Shown piece after piece: positions 46,475 through 55,871 of a DNA stretch of 64,000 nt. Source of the DNA: Miltoncostaea sp963770865 (GTDB taxonomy: Bacteria > Actinomycetota > Thermoleophilia > Miltoncostaeales > Miltoncostaeaceae); assembly GCA_963770865.1 (NCBI GenBank), contig CAVYRD010000008.1, forward strand, positions 1 through 64,000. Direction: 5' to 3'. Every line of letters begins with the position of its first letter. Within the stretch, counting starts at the first letter, position 1. The position numbers and the translations under genes are program-made. The notes below the pieces were generated by a model. That model was not told the origin of the DNA, did not search any database, and worked only from the letters and a program-made list of their open reading frames with translations.

Positions 46475-46748
46475 CGCCTTCCCTCAAGCGGCTGGCGATC
46501 TTCTCGAAGGCGAGCTCGTGGAGCACGGGGAGGAGCGTCTCGATCGGCGCGTCCGGAGCCGAGGCGTCCTTGAACTGGACGCTGACGCGCCCCACGAAGC
46601 AGGTCTTCACGCCCACCTCGCGGCCGTCGTGGAGCACCCGGACCTCGAAGCCCCACAGCATGGCCGGACCGTCCGTGAGCGAGGTGCGGATGGGCTGCGG
46701 CTCCAGCTGGAACTCGCGACCCTCAACCTCTAGTCGATGCTGAGTCAT
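46446..46748 (-). CDS. Small protein of unknown function behind ggt
   Basis: A 100-residue soluble protein: HRLEVEGREFQLEPQPIRTS, LWGFEVRVLHDGREVGVKTC, then a helical end (LHELAFEKIASRLREGEYGD). Alternating strands and one C-terminal helix suggest a compact domain. ATG 46748 overlaps the ggt stop (ATGA). Its last codons are duplicated in repeat copy B. Confidence 0.65.
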   Translation of the reverse strand: MTQHRLEVEGREFQLEPQPIRTSLTDGPAMLWGFEVRVLHDGREVGVKTCFVGRVSVQFKDASAPDAPIETLLPVLHELAFEKIASRLREGEYGDEIIFA

Positions 46749-48318
46749 GGTAGGTCGATCACCTCTCCCACGCGTGTGACAGCGGCCGCGGCCCCCCCGC
46801 GGCGGGGATCGCCGGCGCCCTCCAGACCGCCCGCACCCCGCCCGGCGACGCTCACCCCGCCGAAGAACAGATTCATCTCGCCCCAGCGCCGGATGCCGGT
46901 GCCCGTCCGCGGCGAGCGCCGCGGCCACGTCCTCCGGGACGCCCCCCTCGATGTCCACGCCGTCCCCCTCGGGATGGATCCGCGGGCGACGGACGGCGTC
47001 CGCCGCCGTCATGCGCCCGTCCACGATACTGACCACGGTCTGCAGGATGGCCGACCGCAGCCGGTTCGACCCGGCCGATCCGAGGGCGACGACGGGCTCG
47101 CCGCCGCGCAGCATCAGCGTCGGGGCCATCATCGACGTCATCCGCGTCCCGGGCTGCGCGGCGCCGAAGCCGCCGGGGTTGAGGTCCTCCTCGCCGAGCA
47201 TGTTGTTCAGCATGATCCCCGTGCCCGGCACCACGACGCCGGAGCTCGAGCCGTTGGAGCTGGACAGGCTGGCCATGCCGCCGTCGGCGTCGACCGCGCT
47301 CACGTGGGTCGTGGAGCCGGCCGGCTTGCGCGAGGGCGGCGCGCCGTCGCCCGGGCCGCCGTCGGCCCACCGCGCCCAGAGGCGCTCCATGCAGTCCTCC
47401 TCGTGGAGGTCGGCGGCGAAGCCGTCGTCGCGCAGGGCGTTGGCCGCGACGCCCGCGCGGGCCACGGCGCGGTAGTGGGCGACCTCGTCGGCGGGGACGC
47501 CGCCGGCCTCCATGTCGCGCAGGGCCGCCGCGATCAGGGCTCCGCCCGAGGACGGAGGCGGGTTGATGAGGAGCGTGACGTCGCGGTAGCCGATCTCGAG
47601 CGGCGCCCGCTCGACGACCCGGTACTCGCGCAGGTCGGTCGGCGTCACCAGGCCGCCGGTCGCGGCGAGGTGCCCGGTGATGGCCGCGGCCAGCGGCCCG
47701 TCGCGCATGCTGCCGGCGCCGGCGTCGCCGAGGTGGCGCAGCGTCTCGGCCAGGTCGGGGAAGCGCACGCGCTCGCCCTCGCCGAGGAGCCGGCCGCCGG
47801 GCGCGTAGACCTCCGCGGCCGCCGGGGTGAAGGTGAGCATGTCGGTCGAGGATGGCGTGCAGGTAGGCCGTCTCGCGGGTCAGCACCACGCCCTCGCGCG
47901 CCAGCGCGACGGCCGGGGCGACGACGTCGGCCGGCGCGAGGCGCCCGAAGCGGCGCATCGCCTCGCCGAGGCCCGCGATCATCCCGGGCACGGCGACCGA
48001 GGCGGGGCCGATGTGGAAGACCTGGTCGGCGCCGCCGAACGGGACGGTGAAGGAGTCGAGGTCGGCCGGGTCGAGACGCCGGCCGCCCGGCCCGAGACCC
48101 GGCACCGCCACGAAGAAGTCGAGCAGCGCCGTCTCGCCCTCGGGCGATCGCACCAGCAGGAAGCCGCCCGCGCCCGGCCCGGTGAGCGGGCTCTCGGCGA
48201 CCGCCGCCGCGAAGGCCGCCGCGCAGACGGCGTCGACCGCCCCTCCCCCCCGTGCCAGGGCCTGCGCCCCCGCCCGCGCGCTGAGGGGGTGTCCGGCCGC
48301 CACCACGCCGACCGGCAC
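46745..48318 (-). CDS. ggt: Gamma-glutamyltransferase (two one-base frameshifts)
   Basis: An Ntn-hydrolase of about 520 residues that transfers gamma-glutamyl groups from glutathione-type substrates. The precursor part shows GGGAVDAVCAAAFAAAVAES and GPGAGGFLLV; the self-cleavage threonine is in GSTTHVSAVDADGGMASLSS. One extra base at 47844-47845 breaks HAILDDMLTFTP and one at 46896-46897 breaks GHRIRRWGEMNLFFGG. With both removed the protein ends VGEVIDLP at TGA 46747-46745. The GTG at 48318 is the likely start. No clear signal peptide, so an intracellular form. Confidence 0.85.
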
Positions 48319-48335
48319 GTCGGCGCGCGAGGTCG

Positions 48336-49691
48336 CTACGCCGCGTCCTCCGGCTCGTCCGGGCCGAGGTCGGGCCGGCGCATCAGGGTCGTCGCGTCGG
48401 GGTCGGCGCGCGGCGGCTCCGGCGGCGGGCGCCGCGGGGGCGTCCACGTCGAACACGCGCGGCGCGTCGCCGGGATCGTCGTCCGCCGGCCGGGCCCGGG
48501 TCGGGTAGGGCACGTCGAAGCGGGTCACGCGCCGCGGCCGCGGGGCGGCGGCGCCGCGCTCGGGGCGCGCCGGGGCGGCCGACGCCGGCTCGGGCTCGGG
48601 GGGCGGCGGCGGGGCGGCGCGCACGCCGCTGAAGTTGGCAGCGACCACGGTGACCCACACCTGGCCCTGGAGGTCGGGGTCGATGGTGGCGCCGAAGATG
48701 ATGTTGGCGTCCGGGTCGGCGGCGTCGGCCACGACGCGCGCGGCCTCGCTCACCTCGACCAGCGACAGGTCGGGACCGCCGGTCACGCCGAGCAGGATGC
48801 CCTTGGCGCCGTCGATCGGCGTCTCGAGCAGCGGCGACGCGATGGCGGCCATCGCGGCCTCGGTGGCGCGGTTGCCCCCGCCGGCGTAGCCGATGCCGAG
48901 GAGCGCGGTGCCCGCTCCGCGGATGATCGTGCGCACGTCCGCGAAGTCGAGGTTGATCAGGCCGGGCAGCGTGATCATGTCGCAGATGCCCTGCACGCCC
49001 TGGCGCAGCAGGTCGTCGGCCACCTTGAAGGCCTCGACCATGCTGGTGCCGCGCTCGAGGACCGACATCAGGCGGTCGTTCGGGATCACGATGACGGTGT
49101 CCGCGGCGGACTGCAGCCGCGAGAGGCCCTCGTCGGCCGCCTTCGTGCGCTTGTTGCCCTCGAAGCCGAACGGCCGGGTGACGACGGCGACGGTCAGGGC
49201 GCCCAGCTCGCGGGCGATCTTCGCGACGATCGGCGCGCCGCCGGTGCCGGTGCCCCCGCCCTCGCCGGCGGCGATGAACACGAGGTCGCTGCCGCGCAAG
49301 CGCGCGCCGCACGTGGTCCTCGCTCTCCTTGACCGCCTGCTCGCCCAGGAGCGGGTCGCCGCCCGTGCCGAGGCCGCGGGTGAGCTCCATGCCCACCGGG
49401 ATGCGGACGTCCGCCTCGCTCTCCTCGAGCGCCTGGCGGTCGGTGTTGACGGCGACGAACTCGACGCCGCGCAGCCCGGCCTCGATCATGCGGTTGACCG
49501 CGTTGCAGCCCGCGCCGCCGACGCCGACGACGCGGATCACCGCGACGTAGTTGGACGCGTCGCCGTAGGGGCCGAGGTCCGGGTCGGACCTCGCGCGGGG
49601 CGAGCGGGGCCGGGACGTCCGGGTCGGTGCTGCGGAACAGGTCCGAGAGCGGACCCTCCCTCATGCTGGGCCGCTGGCCGCGCGTGCTCAC
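48336..49691 (-). CDS. ftsZ: Cell division protein FtsZ (three one-base frameshifts)
   Basis: The tubulin-like ring protein. VIRVVGVGGAGCNAVNRMIE, the GTP signature GEGGGTGTGGAP and the region AANFSGV are present. Insertions at 49586-49587 (before NYVAVIRVVG) and 49298-49299 (HVRRALRGSDLVFI) are clear; a third near 48440 is needed to reach TAG 48338-48336. The three together restore a frame of 450 residues. GTG 49691 overlaps the parA stop. The long C-terminal linker lacks the usual DxPxFLR-like tail and ends GPDEPEDAA, so the tail is unusual or affected by another error. Confidence 0.9.
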
Positions 49692-50491
49692 GCCGCCGCC
49701 TCCCGCACGCCCCCCGGCACCGGGACGCCGACCGGGCTGGCGGCCACCTCGCGCGCCAGCTGGCGGTACCAGCGGGCCGCCTGGCCCTGCGGGTCGTAGC
49801 GGATCACGCTCTTGCCCTCGACCGGCGCCTCGGCGAAGCGGATCGTCTTGCCGATGCGCGTCTTGTAGACGCGGTCGCCGAAGCTCTCCTCGAGCATCTG
49901 GACCGCCTCCCGGCCGTGCAGGGTGCGCCCGTCGTACATGGTCGGGAGGATACCCACGATGTCCACCGTGGGATTGAGGTTCTCCCGCACCTGCAGGAGA
50001 GTCTGGCGCAGCTGGGCCAGGCCGCGCAACGACAGGTACTCGCACTGCACCGGCACGATCACGCCCTCGGCGGCCACCATCGCGTTGATGGTCAGCAGGC
50101 CGAGCGACGGCGGGGTGTCGAGCAGGATGTAGTCGTAGAGCTCGCGCACCGGGCGCAGCGCCCGCTCCAGGGTCCGCTCGCGCCCGATCGCGGCCGACAG
50201 GGCGAGCTCGGCGCCGGCCAGCTCGATGCCCGCCGGCGCGACGTCGATCTCGCGCACCTGGATGATGTCCGTGACCGCGCAGGCCCCCGTGAGCACGTGG
50301 TACATGCCGTCGCCGAGGTTCTCGACATCGACGCCCTGGCTCATGGACAGGTTGCTCTGGGGGTCGAGGTTGACGGCGAGCACCCGCGCGCCCATGTCCT
50401 TCAGGGCCACGCCGAGGTTCAGGGTGGTGGTGGTCTTGGCGACCCCGCCCTTCTGGTTGGCGAGGGCGAGGACGCGGGCGTTTCGGGGCAT
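49688..50491 (-). CDS. parA: ParA/Soj-family ATPase
   Basis: A 267-residue deviant-Walker ATPase: LANQKGGVAKTTTTLNLGVA, the switch DTPPSLGLLTINAM, and VDIVGILPTMYDGRTLHGRE. The strand after the P-loop reads VNLDPQ where relatives have VDLDPQ, so one of the two acidic residues is replaced. The family moves chromosomes or positions other complexes. No parB follows; the gene is coupled to ftsZ (GTGA), which suggests a role linked to division. ATG 50491. Confidence 0.9.
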   Translation of the reverse strand: MPRNARVLALANQKGGVAKTTTTLNLGVALKDMGARVLAVNLDPQSNLSMSQGVDVENLGDGMYHVLTGACAVTDIIQVREIDVAPAGIELAGAELALSAAIGRERTLERALRPVRELYDYILLDTPPSLGLLTINAMVAAEGVIVPVQCEYLSLRGLAQLRQTLLQVRENLNPTVDIVGILPTMYDGRTLHGREAVQMLEESFGDRVYKTRIGKTIRFAEAPVEGKSVIRYDPQGQAARWYRQLAREVAASPVGVPVPGGVREAAA

Positions 50492-50563
50492 CAGGCGCGC
50501 TTTCGTGGCGGCGGTTGACCTCCGCTCGTTTCTACGGGCGCTCGCGATCTCCTTGCGTGGGGC

Positions 50564-51562
50564 TCAGCCGGCGGGACAGGGCTCGCGCACCGACGGCGCC
50601 ACAAGGTCGTCGTAGCGGACCTTCCCGTCGAGGTATCCGGCCGCCTTGGCGGCCGCGATGAGGAGGTTGGTGCCCTTCTCGTCGACCGCCGTCGTGGGTC
50701 GCAGGCGCTTCTCGGAGGCGACCAGCGTGGCCCGCGCCGTGGGCCGGCCCTGGATGCCCTTCACGATGCTCTGGAACTCGTCCACGACCAGGTCCGGGTG
50801 GCGCTTGACGATGCCCACCGCCCGGCAGTTGGCGGCCACGAGGCGCCGCACGACGTCCGGCCGCTCGCGCGCCAGCTCACCCGAGACCACCAGCACCGTC
50901 GTGGGGTAGGCGCCACCCAGGATCTGGTCGGCCTCCACGAGCAGGGTGGCGTCCCCGCGCGCGATGAGCTGGGTGCCCCACGGCTCGGGCAGCATCGCCG
51001 CGTCGAGCTGGCCGCGCTGCAGGCCGGTCGCGACGTCGGCGTTGCGGATGGCCACCAGCCGCACCGTGCCGCCCTGGTCGGTCGGCTCGAGGCCGGCGTC
51101 CTTCAGCACCAGGCGCAGGGCGAGGTCCTGGGTGTTGCCGTAGCCCGGGAACGACACCGAGCGCCCGTCGAGGTCCCGCACCGAGCGGATGCCGGAGCCG
51201 GCGCGGGCCACGAGGATCGCCCCCGCGTCGTTGGCGCCCGCCACGATCCGCAGGCGCCCCGGCGCCCGGCTCGCGGCGGTGATCACCGGGCCGGCGCCCA
51301 GGTAGGAGGCGTCGAGCGAGCCGGCGAGCATCGCGGTGACCGCGTCGGGGCCGGCGAGGAACTCGCGCGTCTGGATGTCCACCCCGGGAAGCGCCCGGGC
51401 GTAGACGCCCTCCTTCAGCCCGACGATGGGCACCGCGTGGGTGAGGTTGAGGAAGTACCCCAGGCGCAGGCCGTCCCCGCCGGCGCCGTCGCCGCCGCAG
51501 CCCGCCGCCAGGGCGAGCACGGCGAGCATCAGCGCCGCGAGGAGGCTACGTCGCCTGCGCAA
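50564..51562 (-). CDS. ABC transporter substrate-binding lipoprotein (SsuA/NMT1-like)
   Basis: A 332-residue lipoprotein with an Arg-rich start, a hydrophobic core and the lipobox LAAGC (cysteine near residue 22). LRLGYFLNLTHAVPIVGLKE, FLAGPDAVTAMLAGSLDASY and QLDAAMLPEPWGTQLIARGD are typical for binders of sulfonates, taurine, nitrate or thiamine precursors. The start is TTG 51562, overlapping the permease end. The solute is unknown. Confidence 0.88.
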   Translation of the reverse strand: MRRRRSLLAALMLAVLALAAGCGGDGAGGDGLRLGYFLNLTHAVPIVGLKEGVYARALPGVDIQTREFLAGPDAVTAMLAGSLDASYLGAGPVITAASRAPGRLRIVAGANDAGAILVARAGSGIRSVRDLDGRSVSFPGYGNTQDLALRLVLKDAGLEPTDQGGTVRLVAIRNADVATGLQRGQLDAAMLPEPWGTQLIARGDATLLVEADQILGGAYPTTVLVVSGELARERPDVVRRLVAANCRAVGIVKRHPDLVVDEFQSIVKGIQGRPTARATLVASEKRLRPTTAVDEKGTNLLIAAAKAAGYLDGKVRYDDLVAPSVREPCPAG

Positions 51563-52355
51563 GCCCCCAGCGGCGCTGCACCCAGCGCTCGAAGCGCGCG
51601 AACACGAGCTGCTCGAACAGGATGCCGATGACCGCGATGACGAGGATCACGGCGATCACGAGATCGATCGAGTTGAGCTCGCGGCCGCGCTCCAGCACCT
51701 GGCCGAGGCCGTCGATGCCGCCGACGATCAGCTCGGCGGCCATCAGCGAGCGCCAGGCGAACGACCACGACAGCCGCAGCCCGACCACGAGGCCCGGGAT
51801 CGCCGCCGGGAAGATCAGCGTGCGCTGGTAGAAGAGCCCGGTGGCGCCCATCGACCGCGCCGCCTGGCGCAGGGTGGGCGGCACCTGGCGCACGGCGCCG
51901 TAGGTGGCGAGCATCATCGGCTTGAACGTGCCGAAGGCCGTGATGGCGAGCACCGCCGCGCCGGTCGGGCCGAACCAGAGGATCGCCAGCGGCAGGAAGG
52001 CGATCGTCGGCACGCCCTGCAGCCCGGCGACCACGGGGCGGATGCCGTCCTCCAGGAAGGGCGAGGCGGCCGTGAGCACTCCCAGGACCACGGCGATCCC
52101 GGCGCCGAGCGCCCAGCCCTCGGCGAGCCGCACCAGGGTGCTGACGATCGCGTTCCACAGGTCGAGGTCCGAGAACCCGCGCCCGAGGGCGTCCCAGACG
52201 TCGCTCGGCGGCGGCAGCTTGACCGACGACACCCAGCCGGCCGCGGTCACGGCCCACCAGAGCAGGAACAGCAGCACGATCAGCCAGACGCGGCGGAACA
52301 CGTGGACGACCGCCGTCCAGGCGAAGCGGCCGGTGCGGGCGGCGCCCGCGCTCAC
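51546..52355 (-). CDS. ABC transporter permease (SsuC/TauC-like)
   Basis: A 269-residue permease with six hydrophobic helices and the EAA-type loop TLRQAARSMGATGLFYQRTL, plus GVPTIAFLPLAILWFG and WRSLMAAELIVGGIDGLGQV. GTG 52355 overlaps the ATPase stop (GTGA). It forms one transporter with the adjoining ATPase and lipoprotein. Confidence 0.92.
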   Translation of the reverse strand: MSAGAARTGRFAWTAVVHVFRRVWLIVLLFLLWWAVTAAGWVSSVKLPPPSDVWDALGRGFSDLDLWNAIVSTLVRLAEGWALGAGIAVVLGVLTAASPFLEDGIRPVVAGLQGVPTIAFLPLAILWFGPTGAAVLAITAFGTFKPMMLATYGAVRQVPPTLRQAARSMGATGLFYQRTLIFPAAIPGLVVGLRLSWSFAWRSLMAAELIVGGIDGLGQVLERGRELNSIDLVIAVILVIAVIGILFEQLVFARFERWVQRRWGLAQAT

Positions 52356-53182
52356 TCGGTGGTCGCTCCGATGAGGCGGGTCGAGCCCTCGTCCCCGGCG
52401 ATGCGGCCGACGTTGCCGACCTCGGCGCGCATGCGATGGAGCATGTCCTGGCGGATCGCCACCAGGCGTGGGTCGCCCTCGTCGCGCGGGCGCGGCACGT
52501 CGACCGCGTAGCGCTGGACGATGCGGCCGGGGCCGGCCGACAGCAGGTAGACCGTGTCGGCGAGGAAGGCGGCCTCGAGCAGGTTGTGCGTCACGAAGAC
52601 CACGGCAGGCCGGGTCTCGAGCCAGATGCGCTGGAGCTCGTCCTGCAGGACCGTCCGGGTCTGGGCGTCGAGCGCGCTGAACGGCTCGTCCATCAGCAGC
52701 ACCTCGGGCCGCAGCACGAGGGCCCGGGCGATCGCGACGCGCTGGCGCATTCCGCCCGACAGCTCGTGCGGGTGGCGGTCGGCGACGTGCGCGAGGTGGA
52801 CCATGTCGATGGCCTCCTCGGCGCGGCGGCGCCGTTCGCCGCGCGCCACGCCGTGCGCCCGCAGGCCGTACTCGACGTTGTGGCGCACCGTGAGCCACGG
52901 CATCAGCGCGGCGTCCTGGAACACCACCGCGCGGCCCTCTCCCGGCCCGGTGACCGGCGCGCCGTGCATGCGGATGGCGCCGCTGTCGGGCGGCAGCAGG
53001 CCGGCGATCATCGCCAGCAGCGTGGACTTTCCGCAGCCGCTCGGGCCGACCAGCGAGATGAACTCGCCGGGGGCCACCGACAGCGTCGTCTCCGAGAGCG
53101 CCGGGCCGCGGTCGCCGTAGGCCTTGGCGACGCCCTCGATGCTCAGGATCGGTTCCGCGGTATGGACGGGGGGCACGGTCAC
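52352..53182 (-). CDS. ABC transporter ATP-binding protein (SsuB/TauB-like)
   Basis: A 276-residue ATPase: Walker A GPSGCGKSTLLAM, Q-loop VVFQDAALMPWLT, signature LSGGMRQRVAIARALVLRPE, Walker B VLLMDEPFSALD and the H-loop VTHNLLEAAFLAD. First gene of the ATPase-permease-lipoprotein operon. GTG 53182 lies 8 bases behind TAAGGT, again a leaderless arrangement. Confidence 0.93.
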   Translation of the reverse strand: MTVPPVHTAEPILSIEGVAKAYGDRGPALSETTLSVAPGEFISLVGPSGCGKSTLLAMIAGLLPPDSGAIRMHGAPVTGPGEGRAVVFQDAALMPWLTVRHNVEYGLRAHGVARGERRRRAEEAIDMVHLAHVADRHPHELSGGMRQRVAIARALVLRPEVLLMDEPFSALDAQTRTVLQDELQRIWLETRPAVVFVTHNLLEAAFLADTVYLLSAGPGRIVQRYAVDVPRPRDEGDPRLVAIRQDMLHRMRAEVGNVGRIAGDEGSTRLIGATTE

Positions 53183-53190
53183 GGCGGCGT

Positions 53191-53196
53191 ACCTTA
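53191..53196 (-). promoter_or_regulatory. -10 box of the ABC transporter operon (leaderless)
   Basis: TAAGGT on the minus strand, 8 bases before GTG 53182. Confidence 0.4.
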
Positions 53197-53209
53197 TCGC
53201 GGCGATAGA

Positions 53210-53229
53210 CCCCGTTTACGAGAACGGGG
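53210..53229 (-). terminator. Hairpin after the response regulator gene
   Basis: CCCCGTT and AACGGGG form a 7-bp stem with a 6-base loop, 9 bases past the stop at 53239. Confidence 0.5.
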
Positions 53230-53238
53230 CCGGCGCCC

Positions 53239-53910
53239 TCAGTCGGGCGGCAGCTCCAGACGGCGCTGGCCCGCCCACGCGGCGGCCTGCGAGCGCCGCT
53301 GGAAGCCCAGCTTGCGCAGCAGCTGGCTGACGTGGTTGCGCACCGTCTTCTCCGACAGGTGCAGCACCTCGCCGATGGCGCGGTTGGTGTAGCCCTCGGC
53401 GATCAGCGCCAGCATGCGCCGCTCGCGGTCGGTCAGCCCGGCCAGCTCGGCCTCGGCCTGCTTGGCCGACAGCTCGCGGAACTGGCTGAGCAGCGCGCCG
53501 GCCGCCCGCGGGTCGAGCGACGACTGGCCGGCGGCCGCCTCGCGGATGGCCTGGGTGAGGCGCTCCGCGTCGGCCTGCTTGAGCAGGTAGCCGCTCGCGC
53601 CGGCCATCACGGCGCCGACGATCGCCTCCTCGTCGGAGTACGAGGTGAGCATCAGGACGCGCGCGTCGGGGTGGTCGGCCTTGATGCGCCGGCAGGCCTC
53701 GACGCCGCTGCCGTCGGGCAGGCGCACGTCCATGAGAACGACGTCCGGGCGCATCTGGTCGGTCATCGAGACGGCCTCGGCGGCGGTCTGGGCCTCGCCG
53801 ACCACGCGGAAGCCCGCGGCGTGCGAGAGGAGCGTCCTCAGGCCGATGCGCACGACGGTGTGGTCGTCCACGATCAGCACCGTGATCGGGTCGGCGGCGG
53901 ACGTGCTCAT
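53239..53910 (-). CDS. NarL/LuxR-type response regulator
   Basis: A 223-residue regulator. The receiver domain has the acidic pair in VLIVDDHTVVRIG, the phospho-acceptor in DVVLMDVRLPDGSG and the lysine in GYLLKQAD. The LuxR helix-turn-helix covers LTDRERRMLALIAEGYTNRA and LHLSEKTVRNHVSQLLRKLG. ATG 53910 overlaps the stop of its kinase (ATGA). Target genes are unknown; the ABC transporter operon is next to it. Confidence 0.93.
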   Translation of the reverse strand: MSTSAADPITVLIVDDHTVVRIGLRTLLSHAAGFRVVGEAQTAAEAVSMTDQMRPDVVLMDVRLPDGSGVEACRRIKADHPDARVLMLTSYSDEEAIVGAVMAGASGYLLKQADAERLTQAIREAAAGQSSLDPRAAGALLSQFRELSAKQAEAELAGLTDRERRMLALIAEGYTNRAIGEVLHLSEKTVRNHVSQLLRKLGFQRRSQAAAWAGQRRLELPPD

Positions 53911-55317
53911 GAGTGGGACACCTCTCGGTCGGGATCGATGGCGAAGGGCTCGTCCTCGGGCACGTCGCTGTCGAGCGGCACGGCGAGGGTCACGTTCGTG
54001 CCCCCGCCCGGTCGCCTCCTCCACGGCGAGCCGTCCGCCGAGCCGCCGGGCGCGCTCGGTCATGTTGCGGAGCCCCTCGTGCCGGCCCGGCGTCTCGCCC
54101 TCCTCGCACCGGCGCGGGCCGCAGCCGTCGTCGGCGACGACGAGGTCGAGCTCGTCCGGCGCGAAGACGAGGGAGACGGCGACCTTGCAGGCCCCGGCGT
54201 GGCGGGCGGTGTTGGTGAGGGCCTCGCGCAGGATCTGCTCGAGGTGCTGGCCGGCCTCGTCGGGCAGGGGCCCGGAGGAGCCCATGCCGCGCGCCGTGAA
54301 GCGGACCTCGCGGCCGGTCTCGTCGGCGAAGCGCCGGGTCAGCTCGCCGAGGTTGGTCGCGAGGCCCTGGGGCGTGGCCGGCGGTTGGGCCAGCGCGCGG
54401 ATGTAGTCGCGCAGGCGGTCCGTGGCCTCGTTCAGGTCGCCCACCACCTCGCGGACCTCGCCGCGCACGGCGGGGTCCTCCGAGCGGATGGCGATCGCCT
54501 CCAGGTGCAGGCCGGCGGCGTAGATCGACTGGATCGTCCCGTCGTGCAGGTCGCGCCGGAAGCGCGCGCGCTCCTCGGCGATGGCGCGGGCGCGGTCGAG
54601 CGCCTCGAGCTGCTGCTTGGCCTCGACGTCGAAGATCTCGAGGAGCTTGACGGCGAGCACGCAGAGCACGAGGCCGGCGATGCCGCGCATCACCTCGAGC
54701 GGGAGGCCGGTCAGGTCGAACCATCCGTTGTCGTCGCCGATGCCGCCCGGGCTGATCGGGCCGGCCGTGACGATCAGGCCGCCCAGCACCGCGTAGACGC
54801 CGAGGACCGCCGCGGCCGCGCCGGCGTAGGGCTTGATGCCGGGCATGCCGGCGTCGCTCAGCTCGGCGCGCTGGCGCCAGAGGCCGATCGCCGACAGCGC
54901 GGCGCCCGGGAGGAGCAGCGCGTAGCGCGCGAGGGCGGTCGAGGCCTGCTCCCACTCGGCGGCGCTCCACCCGGTGGACCCCGACGCCAGGGCGCACCCG
55001 CCGAGGATGCCCAGCGCCACCGCGATGGAGAGGCCGGTCAGGGACCGGCGCACGACGGCCGGCATGTCGATGAGGCGCAGGCCGAACTGGACGAGGAAGA
55101 CGAAGGCGGCCACCTGGATGAAGGCCCGCACCACCTCGAGGCCCTCGATCACCCCGTCGCTGAGGTACCCGTCCTGGATCGGGATGAAGACGTGGCCCCA
55201 CACGGCCAGCGCCTCGACGAACGCGAACGCCGCCAGCCAGATGAGCGACGACGACAGCGTGAGGCGGGTCGCGCGCCGGCGCTGGAGCCAGACGGCGAAG
55301 CCCAGCGAGAAGAACAC
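53907..55317 (-). CDS. NarL-family sensor histidine kinase (one-base frameshift)
   Basis: About 470 residues. An N-terminal sensor with six or so membrane helices is followed by a HisKA_3 box (RRDLHDGTIQSIYAAG near residue 257) and an ATPase domain (LREALTNTARHAG, VADDGCGPRR). One extra G at 54007-54009 breaks EEATGGGTNVTLAV; removed, the gene ends DREVSHS at TGA 53909-53907. The apparent kinase-regulator fusion is thus false. GTG 55317 is the first usable start, but FNQNETIILFSQGL upstream in frame looks like part of the protein, so the start may be earlier or damaged. Confidence 0.85.
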
Positions 55318-55479
55318 GAGACCCTGCGAGAACAGGATGATGGTCTCGTTCTGATTGAAGAATTCGCGCGCGGCGAACCGCCCCCGTCGAACCGGGATGG
55401 ACGGCGCGAGGGGGAGGCCTCACGGGACCCCCCGCCCCACCACGGCGTCCATCTGACGATCGGACCCCTACTCAGGACG

Positions 55480-55511
55480 AGTGTAGCGCCCCTCCGGGGC
55501 CCATCGGCCCC
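55480..55511 (-). promoter_or_regulatory. Terminator hairpin and -10 box between the small gene at 55525 and the kinase
   Basis: GGGGCC/GGCCCC (55496-55501 with 55506-55511) forms a 6-bp hairpin 14 bases past the stop at 55525. On the same strand TACACT (55485-55480) is a possible -10 for the kinase operon, with a leader of about 155 bases that otherwise shows nothing I recognise. Confidence 0.35.
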
Positions 55512-55524
55512 GCCCCTCCGGGTG

Positions 55525-55779
55525 TCAGGCCCCGGCCAGCCGGTCCAGGTGACCGCGCAGCGAGGCGATCACCTCGTCGCCGGCGGCCGCGACGACCTCG
55601 GGCTCCTCGAGCAGCGCGCGCTGCTCGAGCGGGGAGATCCGGTTGGTGACGTAGGGGTCCTCGAAGATCGGCTTGAGGTCCCGCCCGTTGTGGAGCTGCC
55701 GCACGACGTACTCGATGAGCCGCTTGTGCTTGGCCGACTCCGTGTTGACCAGCTTCCTGACCTCGTCCTGGATACCCAT
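55525..55779 (-). CDS. Small helical protein of unknown function
   Basis: An 84-residue charged protein: VRKLVNTESAKHKRLIEYVV, RQLHNGRDLKPIFEDPYVTN, RISPLEQRALLEEPEVVAAA. Predicted to be almost all helix, soluble, without cysteines. It looks conserved in composition and is flanked by htpX and the two-component system on the same strand. Unrecognised. Confidence 0.65.
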   Translation of the reverse strand: MGIQDEVRKLVNTESAKHKRLIEYVVRQLHNGRDLKPIFEDPYVTNRISPLEQRALLEEPEVVAAAGDEVIASLRGHLDRLAGA

Positions 55780-55871
55780 TCTCAGTGAACCGTCCGGGTT
55801 GCGTTGTGGTGATCGATGCCCGGCCCCGGGGCGCGCGCGCCGCGGGGCCGGGACGAACTATGCCCGGTTCG

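Noticed and set aside
46873..49299. Apparent FtsZ-gamma-glutamyltransferase fusion
   Set aside because: Frames line up only because of insertions in both genes. A TAG for FtsZ at 48338-48336 and a GTG for ggt at 48318 give separate genes of normal length.
53239..55317. Apparent hybrid histidine kinase-response regulator of 692 codons
   Set aside because: One extra G at 54007-54009 removes the kinase stop. With it deleted, the kinase ends at TGA 53907 and overlaps the regulator start as ATGA.
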